From Lichenostomus cassidix (taxonomy: Eukaryota > Chordata > Aves > Passeriformes > Meliphagidae): DNA of 64,000 nucleotides. The notes below the pieces were generated by a model that did not search any database, was not told the origin of the DNA, and was given only the letters and a program-made list of their open reading frames with translations. Shown piece by piece: positions 52,101 through 62,843 of this stretch. The translations under genes were made by a program, and so were the position numbers. Position 1 is the first letter of the stretch, and each line of letters opens with the position of its first letter. The stretch spans positions 80,822,350 through 80,886,349 of the forward strand of contig CM039183.1 of the NCBI GenBank assembly GCA_008360975.2. Direction: 5' to 3'.

Positions 52101-55100
52101 AATTATCATAAAGGAGTATCTGCTATCATGGAGAGGAGCTCAACATCTGAAAAATAATCCATCTTCCACAGTATCACTCAGAAATCCTACTATCTTACAA
52201 TTCTATCTGTTCTGCAGTAGGAATCCAATTGGGCATCAGAACATTTCTATTTCATAGCAAGATAAGGTTCAATTACTGTATTCTTATAAATTGTATTTAT
52301 GAAGCATGAAAGGTTCCTATTATAGATAAAACTGAAAAGCTCATCTACAACATCTGTAAAAATAAAGGGGTACAACTGAGTCTATATTAATACGCTTTTG
52401 CCTAGAATTCAGCATGCTGGTGTCAGCAAAGCACTTAAGCATGAGCTTTACTGTGAGCACATAATGAAGTACTTGAATTAAAGCAAACCACAAACTTACT
52501 GGAGAGTTTAGTAACATTGAATTAATCTTAACTGGGTGGAAAATCTGGATAACTATACTGGTTTACATGCTCCTTACTTGTATTTTCTATATTAATATGT
52601 AGAAATACTTATATGAAATTATTAATGTATTTGACATTAATTTACCAAATTGTAAGATTAAAGGATTTAACCAATTAGAGAACAATATAAAAATATTCAG
52701 AGTAATCTCTGTACTTTTCTGTTGTAGTTTTTTAGAGACACTCTCCTATAGCCAACCTAATTTTTTAATTTGTAAAGCATGGAGCATATATAGCTCTTTA
52801 AAACTGTGGGTCATAGACTGATAAGCTTGTTCCAAGAGGACACAGTTACAAACTCTAAAATCAGTCAGAATTCTAAAGTGAAAAAATTTCAGTATTTATC
52901 GAAGCTATATATAAAAACCTGCAAGGGGTTGAGCTGAGCACACTTCCTACTGAAGACATGGTTGAATATAATGTTGCATATTCTTGAATGCATACATTTG
53001 ACAAACTATTTGGAGCTTAGCCCAAGTCTCAATGAGGAAGTTAAAACCGAAATGTTGAGCTATCTAGATGATTCATCCAGAAAAATTAAAAGGAATTTTG
53101 TTTTCAATCTAAGTCAGTGTTGAAAAACATCTACAATTAAAAAATTACTATAAAAAGAACAGAAATTTGCTTGGATGAATAAGCTATTTTTTCAATTTCT
53201 GTTTTCCATCAAATGTTCAAAAATTAGTTGCAAGCAAACCTGAATACATGCCTTATATAATTCTTTATTTCTCCTGCCTGCCAACAACAATAAACTAACA
53301 ATGAAGCAAAACAAACCACATGTATTTCCACACCTCTAATTATAACTAAAATTCAGAGTGCCTAATTGGATTGTTTTAAATGGGAGACACCCATTGCAAT
53401 TAACAGTGGTTTTGCTTAAGTAACAAAACACAATCAGTCTACTTGTCAGCTAATGAAGTTTGATTATATGAAGTATTATCTTTCCGCAAATTCTAATTTA
53501 AATGTTTATGGAGGGTTTTTTTAAAGCTGGCATTTTGTTTATTTCAAACTGATATTGTATCATTAGCTTTGATTATAAAACAAGAAAAAATATTTTAACC
53601 CTTTTCAGAATCATATCCATCAAAAATCAAGCTACACAAATTCAGAAACATTTAGAAGCAGATCTGTAAATCAGTCTGTCAGAATTAGAGTTCAGAGTCC
53701 TACTGTGATATATTTCCAGAATATTATCACATACAGAACATATGAGGGTGGTTTGTAAACATATTGGTGGTTTGTAAATGAACACAATACCTCTATTTGG
53801 ACTAAATGCAGGAATGCATGAACTTTAAAAACATTGACTTCACCGCAAGCTAATCAAACAAGAACTTCAGTTACTTTTCCTACATATACCAGAAGCTTTT
53901 CAAAGTCCTACAGAGTGTCAGGCACAGACTGACAGATGCCCAGCTCCTGAGGCTTCACCAAATATGAAAGCAGTAAAAATAATTACAGAATGGCAAGGTT
54001 AAGCAGTTCCACAGTAACTAACTCAGCAAAGTGCAATGTTCAGCGTTAGCTTGACATCACTGTGGGGCACTGAAATGTTCTGTGTTGCCATTGGCAAAAC
54101 TCTGAAAAGAAAGATGACTAATTCTGGTAAACAGAGATTTAACAATGATAAAAATCAACAACTTCTTTAAACTTAAAAAGCAGTTATTGTTTTTAATTAC
54201 ACACTTCCTTATCCTTACATTTGTTAAAAGTCTGTTGACATGTGGTTGCCATCAGTAAGTCTTGTATGCTACCCGTGACCTAAAATAAGACACAGCTCAT
54301 TGTCTAATTCTTTCAAAACTGGCATTTTTAGAATATGATTCAAACATACTAGAAATTTTGGTTAGAAGTTACATATTCCCTCTCCAGTAGTCCAAACTTA
54401 CTACTATATCATATCCTAGAGAGAAAAAGAATTAAGACTGCTAGAGCAAAAATTAAGCCTTTTGGTAAATTAGACCACTGCAAAAGAAAACTATGGCGAA
54501 TATTTTTGAAGTGTATCAATAAATTTATTTGCCACCAAATAAAAAGTTTTTAGGATAGTGTAACATCAAGTTGCAATCCCAAGTGAAGCTGAACACTTTG
54601 CATAAAAAGACAAACCAACACATACAAATATATGAAAAATCTATGAAAATCATATTTATTTCATGCACCTCTTTCTAAAATGCTAAAGGAACATCCCTCT
54701 CTCCTCTATAATTTGCCAGAAAAAATTTAACTTAAGAACAAATTTTACCAAAAGTTCTACTCTGCTTTTTATTTCCTACTCATTGTAACAAACTAAATAC
54801 AATCTTATGTGCTGGATAACATGAAATCTAATACTGAAACAAAATAAAGCAGCTGACTTTCCAGTTTTACATGAGCTAGAGGCATAAATAATTCTTTGTG
54901 TTCAGCTGAATACCAAAGTTGTATTGCCTGCATAGTCAACAATTTATACATTACACTAAGTGTTCTACCTAATTATTTCAAGTATTTTGCAAATTATATA
55001 GTAGGATCTAAAAACCTATACACTTTATTTATTGTACAGTCTTATAAATTTACTTTTCCATATGGAATTTTCTCTTACCTTATGCCTCTTTTTTTGAATT

Positions 55101-55253
55101 TGCTGTTTAAGGCAGCTCCTAGCATTTTCTGGGTCCTTAAATCTGCATATTCTATAGAATGATGCTTTTTTTATATTTTAAGAAACAACTAAATACAGCC
55201 CAAATACTCCCCAACATTCTTTGGCCCTTCTCAAAAAGAAAAGATGGCAGTAC

Positions 55254-55385
55254 CTGGTGAGCCTGCAACAACTGCTCAGCAAACTGACGGACTTCCAACA
55301 GGAGAAGCGATATTAAAGAATTTCTTAGTATGTTGTTCCTTCCTAGCAAACCCAGGGTTTGTGAAACAAAATGCAGTGCCTGAAA
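55254..55385 (-). CDS. MEI4: MEI4 penultimate coding exon (44 residues)
   Basis: This internal exon encodes FQALHFVSQTLGLLG, then LRNSLISLLLLEVRQFAEQL and ends QAHQ. It matches remembered human MEI4 (FQVQHYVSQSLVTLG, then LRKSIISLLLSEVNGFADDL) without gaps. The acceptor on the minus strand is TTTCTCTTTAG at 55386. A second AG six bases on (TTTCAG, ending at 55380) would remove only the first two codons; family alignment favours the upstream site because FQ is conserved. The donor is CAG|GTACTG at 55254/55253. It is weak, with T at +5, but the phase-0 join to the exon ending at 19863 restores an ungapped alignment, which supports it. The segment is helical and leucine-rich, like the HEAT-like C-terminal half of the family. 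A stop codon just upstream in the same frame shows that this is an internal exon and not an independent gene. Confidence 0.92.
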
Positions 55386-56349
55386 CTAAAGAGAAATAAC
55401 AGTAAATTCAGTTTTTCAAAATGCATCTCTATCCTTTTTATCCCAAACAATTACCTCAAATAGAAATGGGATTTACATCCTAAAATATTAAAGAAAAAAG
55501 TCAAATTCAAAATATTAGAGTTTAAAATTCTATTGATTACATACATATGAGATCTATGAGAAACCAACATCCATCCTCAAAAGACTAACCCTAGAAGAAA
55601 CTGTCATGTGAACAAACTCCTCCAGAAGTGTGAAGTCCCCAGGACACAGCTTTTCAGCATCAGATTGTCATCATGCCCATCTGCTGACATAGAAAATTGG
55701 TGACTACCCTGTACATACAGTTCATCTGCTTTTCACAGCTAGACAAATGAATGAAAAAACTCCTTGAAATTCAAACATGGAAGCTGAGAGCTGTACTAGG
55801 GTGTTCTGTCAATACAGTCATCAGGAAAAAGCTTGAATAAATGCTAATTGCTAGGAGACAAACGGTATTTTCGACTTCAAACAATTCACTTTCATATTGT
55901 TCTTTAACAATGCATTTCTCCTGAACCACAAGAGGAATGATACAAACTTACATGAGAATTATATTAGTAATTTTTTGTCACAGTCTTTTCTACTGAGAAA
56001 AAATGAAAACTGTTTTTTTTGTTCCCTGAAATTGAAATGAATAGCTATTATATAATGAAGCATACTGTTCTACAAAGTATACACGACTTTTCTACATATA
56101 AATATACTGGAGTTCTTTCAACGGAAAAAGAAGCAAGACATTAAATACAATTACTAGAACTTGTATTTTTATATAAATGCATACACCAACTGCACCAATA
56201 TTCAGTAATTCTTTGTAAATGAGTAGTTTTGACTGACAAAAGGATATTCTTACCCGAATTTGTATGCCTAAGAATAACTATTATGTCTTAACCACTCAAA
56301 AGCAGATCACTGTATCCTATTAACAATCTAGATTATACCTCTGACTCAC

Positions 56350-56410
56350 GTGTGTATACACACACAGATTATATATATATGTATATATATCTACACACAC
56401 ACATATATGA
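56350..56410. repeat. CA/TA dinucleotide repeat
   Basis: TGTGTATACACACACAG, then an ATATATATAT block, then ACACACACACATATAT. A mixed, self-complementary dinucleotide repeat. Confidence 0.9.
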
Positions 56411-56477
56411 ATAAAAATACTTGCCCACTATTTACAAGTTTGATTGGATGAATTCTGCTGGAAAACTTTTCCAAACA

Positions 56478-56640
56478 TGCGAAAGGCAGGAAGGCAAACC
56501 AGGAGCAATCAGCATGATTTTATTTAGGGGAAACATTTACCTTGACTTTACCATGGCTTTCAACACTGTCTCTCGTAAAATCGTCACTGACCAAATTTTG
56601 GGCTAGGTAAGTGGACAGCAAGGTGGACTGAAAACTTTTG
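56478..56640 (+). mobile_element. CR1 ORF2 relic, reverse-transcriptase region
   Basis: The translated remnant includes LDFTMAFNTVSRKIV, matching the CR1 reverse-transcriptase motif-A region (LDFSKAFDTVSHNI in intact elements). It is preceded by ACCAGGAGCAATCAGCATGA and GGGGAAA, which correspond to the usual gsrqHGFTKGKS-coding stretch, and followed by AGTGGACAGCAAGGTGGACTG, the usual EWTVRWI stretch. Stops and deletions break the frame. The conserved motif-A aspartate codon position remains, but the second D of AFD is N. It is inactive. Confidence 0.85.
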
Positions 56641-59454
56641 CTGTAAAACCCATTAATTAGGCAGCTTTGCAGTTACAGTTCCTGCTTGTCTGCCTGATCA
56701 GCAGTTGATGCAATACCTATTTACCAGCCTCTTCCAGCTGAAGAGTTGGATCAGCTTGGTTATCATCCACCCAACATGAGACTCCTACTCACAGTCAGAA
56801 AAATCTAACTTTAATAAAACTTTGCCCACAATCATCTCACTTCTGCATGTAATCCCAAAGCAAATATCAAAAGAAATCTATGAAAGACACACAAGTCTCA
56901 AACTCAGAATTAAGTCTGCAGGCAGGAAGAGATACACAGTAAACTCCCCCTATTAAAGAGAATTCATATATTGCACACATACAGTTTGCAAACCTGTGTA
57001 ATTAAAATCATTCATCAACACATACACCACAGAGTCTATAAATATGAAATGTGAATGAAGATGAGATAAAAATAGGTTTCTGAACAATTAAAATGATATG
57101 AAGGGATAATGCATGCACCTACCTGTGCTTTGAGTATATACGAATTAAAATGAGAAGTTCATATATTGGAAATATATACCCTTCCAAACAAAACAATGAC
57201 TCCTCTTGCTAAAAATAAACACAAATTACAGTTTTTGAAAGTGTCTTCCGCAGTATCTACTAGAAACAAGTTTGCAGCACCTGGATAGTTCTGCCTTGAC
57301 AGTAGCCATTTTCCAAAGGGTATAACTGCTTCAACTCAAGGTTTAAAAAGTGCTTTAAAAATAGCACATTTTTCATTAAAGTTGCCATCAATTTTTATTT
57401 CTTTTAATAAATTAAGGAAGGACACATATTTTACAGTTCTGTATTTTCAGAGTATAACAGTGAGTATACTTGCTAATTTAATTTCCCTTTGGCAAGTAAA
57501 CTAGGCAATCCAGAGTAGTTTTCCAGTGTAATCTCTCCCAAAGATCACACAAAAACATGATTATTGTTCTTTTTTAAGCTCTCTTCTATTTTCTTACATG
57601 ATTTTTTGACAGATAGTGAAGCAATGAAATTTCTTTTGTGCAATTATTAATGTTAGCAGCTGAGATTTAACTAAAACAGGATCTTCCAAAAAATTTTCCA
57701 TATCCTTTATGATTTGGCAAGAGTTGCCATTTTCTAGTTGGAATTTTGGAGGACTAGATAACAGATAACCTTGAAATTTAATGCCTAAACCTCTAATAAG
57801 AAAAGTGAATAGGTATTTTGTATTTTGTAATGACATCACTTAGGGAACTTGAGATATGGGCATCAATGCCACTGAAAAATCCCACTGGTGAATTTATTAA
57901 TATTTAATAAATATTCTTATTAAACATATCCTTATAATACAACTATTTCACAGTAATATATTATAGAAACTGTAGTATAATTATATTTAATAAATATTAA
58001 TACTGATTTTTAAAAACCCCACTGATTTATTAAATAGCATCAATTTCACATTTTATCTTGGTGTATCTCTTACATTCTGGTAAGAATATCTTAAGAAATT
58101 GAGTATATTTTAAGAAAATAAGAGACAACAAAGAAGGTTAAAACGATGCTCACAGATTGTATGCATTAAATGCATGCAGAGCAAACTTATAGCATATAAA
58201 CAGTAAATCTGTAAATAGCAAACAAAAGTAGGACCTTGTTGTAGAGCAATGCTCATGTATTGCTAATTAAGCTCTGGAAACATTCAAACTAAAATAAAAT
58301 CATATTGTATTGCAGTCTCATTAAAGATAAAAGCATATGTTCAATTCTCAAATCTATCCAATGTTAAAAAGGAAAAGAAATCTTTTAATTCCTTTTTTAA
58401 TGGTGTAAATTAAATAAAACCTACACATTTCAGGAATCCTCAGGTAAAATTAGCCAGAAAATTAGACTGTAAAAAATATATCACTAGAAACAGGAAATAA
58501 TGGAGCTTGGTTCACTGTTCAAGTCCTGCATCACCTCTCACTAGCCCTCCTCCCACACCCCAGGTTCTACTGTCTTCCCATGTTATTCAGGATGCAGAGC
58601 AAGAGAGAGCAATGCTGTGACAGCAGCTGGGAAGCATGTGTAGATTGTCAACCTGGCTGTTGCCAAAATGAATATATAATGTCAATGCTCAGCTTATCTC
58701 AGGCAAACTAACTTCATCTCTCGTCCACCCAGCTACAGATTTTAATGCTTACTTGAAGGTATTATTGACCTTCCACTTCCTTCTAAGTGATTTCAAGGTG
58801 GCTACCAAAAGTTACTCACAGAGGAAATGATTGATAACCAAAGCAGACAGCACACTCCAGTAAGCCCTGTTTCCCAGGAAACAGCATAAAAAACTTATTA
58901 ATTAGTTTTTTAGAACTCATTTATCAGCGTGTTAGATTTTATTTATTAATGGATATCTAAATTTTGTGAGTTTAATTCCTTCATTAGTTGCATGATTCAC
59001 TACACCCTACAACTATGGTAACTGCGTCTTAGTTTCTGTTTTGCTGATTTATAGTTTTTGTGCCAAGTAACAGCTCTCTTTCCCAAGCAACTGGCATATT
59101 TGGCAATACAGGACAGGCAAGTAATTATTACAGGTATCCTAAAAAATTCTGAGATGTTATGAACAAAAATATTTTCACATTTGATTTCACATTACCCTTG
59201 CCCATTTAGTCCAACCTGACTTCAATTCCTCAGTGCCAATTGAAAAGCTCACTTTTATACAGAGAATGTTAGCACCCCTTTTCTTATCTTACTTCACATT
59301 GCTTCTTTTGTTAATTGATGGTTGTCATATATCTCTCTCTTCCTGTTTACATGCCAATATTTTTTCTAACAGTCTTGCGAATGGATACATATTATTTCAA
59401 CTCTTTGCTCTGCAGGCCCCATCTCAAGCCCTTACTCAGCCTTACCCCTTAACA

Positions 59455-59725
59455 GAATCATAAAATCATAGAATGTAAAGGTTGGAAGGGACCTTAAAGA
59501 TCATCTAGTCCCAACCCTCTCTGTCATGGGCAGAGACACTTCCCATTAGACCAGGTTGCTCAAGGCCTTACCCAGCCTGACCTTGAGCACTGCCATGGCT
59601 GGCACATCCACAACTTCTCAGAGCAACTTGTTTCAGTGCCTCACCACCCTCACAGAAAACAATTTCTTTTTAATTCCTAGACCAAATTTCCCCTCTTTTA
59701 CAATCTTGTTCATGCTTTTCTCCAC
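59455..59725 (-). mobile_element. CR1 3' end, minus strand
   Basis: The plus strand starts ATCATAAAATCATAGAATG, then GGTTGGAAGGGACCTTAAAG and ATCATCTAGTCCCAACC. It continues through ATGGGCAGAGACACTTCCC, CAGGTTGCTCAAGGCC, GGCACATCCACAACTTCTC and TTTCAGTGCCTCACCACCCTC, exactly the order of the reverse-complemented CR1 3' end. It is truncated at its 5' end near 59725, where it abuts a plus-strand CR1 piece. Confidence 0.93.
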
Positions 59726-59774
59726 TCTTCTTAATTTGATGTTCTGCACTAGAACCATCAGTTGGCTTCACTGC

Positions 59775-60490
59775 TGCAGGCTGTCAGAATCAGGCGTGTC
59801 CCTGGCAAGCTGTGGGGTGATATGTAAAGGTTAGAAGGATGGGGTGCTAGTGAGGATCCTCTGCTGCTGACTCTGAAATGTGCTCGCCACACTGAAGCAC
59901 ACTTGGTCTTAGGAAGATGAGCCAGGGACTCCTGAGGTAACAGAAGCCAAAAGGGAAACACCAGGGAAATGTCTCAGAGGAATTAAGGGGTGCTCCTCCA
60001 GGAAGGTGATGTGGACAGCAGCTCAGCTGAGGTACCTTTACACCAATGCACACAGCATGGGCAGAAACTGGAGGAGTAGGAAGGCACTGCGCTGTTAAAA
60101 AGATACAACCTTGTTGCCATTACTGAAGCTCAGTGGGACAAAGCCATGATTAGAGCGTGATTATTGAGAGCTAAAGGGTGATCAGAATAGACAGGGGAGG
60201 AAGGAGAAGTGGAAAGCTGGCCCTCTGCATCAAGAGCTGGATTGCATGTTGAGAGTTGTCTCTGAAGAACAACCACAAGCAGCTGAAAAGCCTGTGGGTA
60301 GGAACCAGAGATTGAGACAACAAAGGCAACCTTGTAATTGTGTTCTACTACGGGCCCCTGATCAAGGGGAGCCTATTGACAGTCTTTTTGCAGGAGGCAT
60401 TGTGCTCACAGGCTCTTGTCCTGATGGGGAAATTCAGCCTGCCCAAACATCTGCTGGACGAGCTAACTTCATCCTGTAGTTCTTCCATAA
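59775..60490 (+). mobile_element. CR1 5' part: untranslated leader and endonuclease-coding region
   Basis: AGATGAGCCAGGGACTCCTG, GAGGTACCTTTACACCAATG and CACAGCATGGGCAG match the CR1 leader and start of ORF2. These are followed by TTGTTGCCATTACTGAAGCTC (the endonuclease VAITET-like motif), GAGGAAGGAGAAGTGG (rRGRRGGG-like) and GTTCTACTACGGGCCCCTG (the YRPP-like region). They end near CATCTGCTGGACGAGC. Frames are disrupted, so no active endonuclease is encoded. Its orientation is opposite to the adjacent CR1 3' end. Confidence 0.85.
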
Positions 60491-61483
60491 TTGTAACTTT
60501 AGTGTTTGATCTATATCAGCTGAGGCTGGCTGAGGAGGGAAGACGGACAAAATTTTCTTTCATTCATTCTTGTCTAGTTACTTCTGTGATCCACTTTACT
60601 GAAGTAAATGAGGGTCAGTCAGTTTGGTGATTGCTTTAGACTGTAGTAATTTACATGACAATGGATTTTGATTACCATTTGACTTAAACAACTCTCTAAA
60701 TAAGGACAACAGATTGCTGAGAAAATTTAATTCAATAATCAAGAGATTCAAACATTGACTCTTACTAGACCTTAAAATTCAGGCAACATGTTTTAATATT
60801 CACACAAATGAAGTGCTCTTCCCCTATAAAAGCAAAATTTTTTGGCTGATGAAAATGCACCCATGGTACTCCTCTTGGGACTCAATTAATTAAGAAAACT
60901 GAAACCTACTAGTTTTACACATGAAAATTACCAGTGACATGAATAACTATTTTTAAATCTTATTTCCCTAAGCAGGAAAGACTCTTGCAAACTGATGAGT
61001 AGAGTACTGTCCTGGCTGACAAAATACACTGCTAACTATATACAGTGGGGGGAATTTATTGGCACCCACAACTAGCTGTAGCATGTATTAAATGCATACT
61101 GTAGCATGTATTAAAGCATCAGGGTAAGTTTATGATTACTCTCTTCCAGACAAAATCAGTCATTAACGAATTATATAAATTGCATCCTAGATAAGAAAAG
61201 ATTCAAAACCATGGTTCTCATGAATGTATACTGTTTCAACTGCACAGAACACTTTTATTCATTTCATTATATAATTGCCAATGAGATTTAAACATTTCTC
61301 CTTCTGCTTTTCAATGTATTACTTTTCAACTTGTTATTTTCATGAAGAATTGTGAATTTGTTCTCACACAAACTCACTAAAGGCATGAAATTACTACTCA
61401 GAACTCCTGCATTTGCTTTTCTACTAAATATATCAATAGTATTACTTTGAGCCCTTGCAAAATTTTACATACAGGCTTTTAAA

Positions 61484-61611
61484 TGAAACATGAGATAAAA
61501 AGGAAAATGGACAGTAAAGCCCCAAACAAGATAAGACAAGTTCCTAAAGCTGTGTTGATGTCTCAGTGTCCATCCAGATGCTGTAAATGCTAATAACATC
61601 AAAACAACTAC
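61484..61611. repeat. Duplicated 128-bp segment, copy 1
   Basis: This segment starts TGAAACATGAGATAAAAAG and includes TTCCTAAAGCTGTGTTGATG and CCATCCAGATGCTGTAAATG. It is repeated in direct orientation at 62715-62843. Copies share long identical blocks and differ by scattered substitutions. The flanks differ, so it is not a simple longer tandem duplication. On the minus strand both copies are open in one frame (containing ASGWTLRHQHSFRNLSY). The origin is unknown: a local duplication, or two copies of an unrecognised repeat. Confidence 0.9.
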
Positions 61612-62714
61612 CCTAAAGGTAGCCAATGTCTGAAATGGAAAGGGTTAAAAAAAAGTAAAAGACAAAGAAAATATCACATAACCTGGTTTTTGTGTGTGTT
61701 GTTTGATTGGAGTGGCAATTCATGACTTAACAGCATCTTCAAAGTCAGTATTGATGTTTTAAACATTGCATGAGAAGAATCAAACAACAGACCACTGAAA
61801 CACATCTCTCTTCCTTCTGGGTCTTGTTTGAAAGAGATTATGAGCGAGATGGGCCAGAAAGATGAGGCATTTGTTGAATAGGAGCCCAACACAGCTCAGC
61901 TTTAGAATCCTAAAAGTAGTGTCTTCCATGTTTGTGTTTTGGTGAGCTCCTTAAAACAAGAGGTCCAAGAAACAACCACAGATCTCTGTAAAAAAACCCA
62001 GGAGATCATTTGACCTGTAACTGATGCATTAGCCATGCTCTGAATTACAGTACCACTGCAACTAAAAGAAGTACAATCAGTGCACTGAATTGTCTACAGT
62101 GCTGACAAACTAGTGTGACACCACTAGACATCATACGACAGAAATCCCACATAATGCAGCACCCTGTGATGCATTTGGCCATGACAGCTTTGAACACAAC
62201 TGAACTGCACTGAGAGAGGCCAAAGATAAACCTATGTATCTTTTGTCTCCAAAGTAATAAGCAAGACTCTGGATTCTTTAACAATAACATTTGAAGTTTC
62301 ACACAGCTGTATATACAAGAAATGTAAATACGACACGTATAAAGCGTCCTAATTTCTGTTAAATGGATTTGACTTCTAAAGATAATTCCATATATTATGA
62401 ACCTACAGCCAGCCCAGATTTACCACAGCAGTCTTCCAGGTAGGCTCCAGGGTGTCATCTCTGAAGTGCCCTACTGACATGAGCTGTCCAAAACCTCCAC
62501 CAGAAATGTAAAACACATATAATACCCTAAACAGCACAGAGGGTTTGGAATCCCCAGTGCCTCCAACTGTTGCATTTTTCTGGTATAGGAGAAACGATCC
62601 CCTGTTTCAACACATTCCGAACAACAGATACAAACCTCAACAGAGCAGGCATAATTCAGTGCCAGTGAGTGAGTGATGCAACTAGGAGCAGGAGAAATGC
62701 ACATTCACTTTTAC

Positions 62715-62843
62715 ATGAAACATGAGAGAAAAATCAAAGTGTGCAGTAAAGTCCCAAACAGGGTAAGACAAATTCCTAAAGCTGTGTTGATGTCTCAGTG
62801 TCCATCCAGATGCTGTTAATGCTAATAACTTCAAAACAACTAC
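62715..62843. repeat. Duplicated 128-bp segment, copy 2
   Basis: This is the direct-orientation partner of 61484-61611, about 1.23 kb away. It shares TTCCTAAAGCTGTGTTGATG and the following TCTCAGTGTCCATCCAGATG, and ends with TTCAAAACAACTACC. Substitutions relative to copy 1 include several that change the minus-strand translation, so there is no sign of protein-level constraint. Confidence 0.9.

Larger units (their letters stand above)
19864..55253 (-). other. MEI4: Last intron of MEI4, about 35.4 kb
   Basis: The intron is bounded by GT at 55253-55252 and AG at 19865-19864 on the minus strand. It is AT-rich and carries two solo LTRs in the same orientation as MEI4, short CR1 relics, a long TATC microsatellite and low-complexity islands, each listed separately. 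Apart from these I recognise no exon or RNA gene. Long stretches such as 24400-28100, 28250-30680, 30730-34090, 38770-42060 and 48200-55250 show nothing identifiable beyond AT-rich unique-looking sequence. Open frames there are short and without recognisable homology. Confidence 0.85.

Noticed and set aside
57594..57839. Minus-strand 81-codon frame upstream of the MEI4 penultimate exon
   Set aside because: It was tested as the missing MEI4 middle exon. It has no resemblance to that region and no good acceptor.
59233..60630. Several open frames on both strands around 59.2-60.6 kb
   Set aside because: Most fall within the two CR1 pieces or their reverse complement and are chance translations of transposon DNA.
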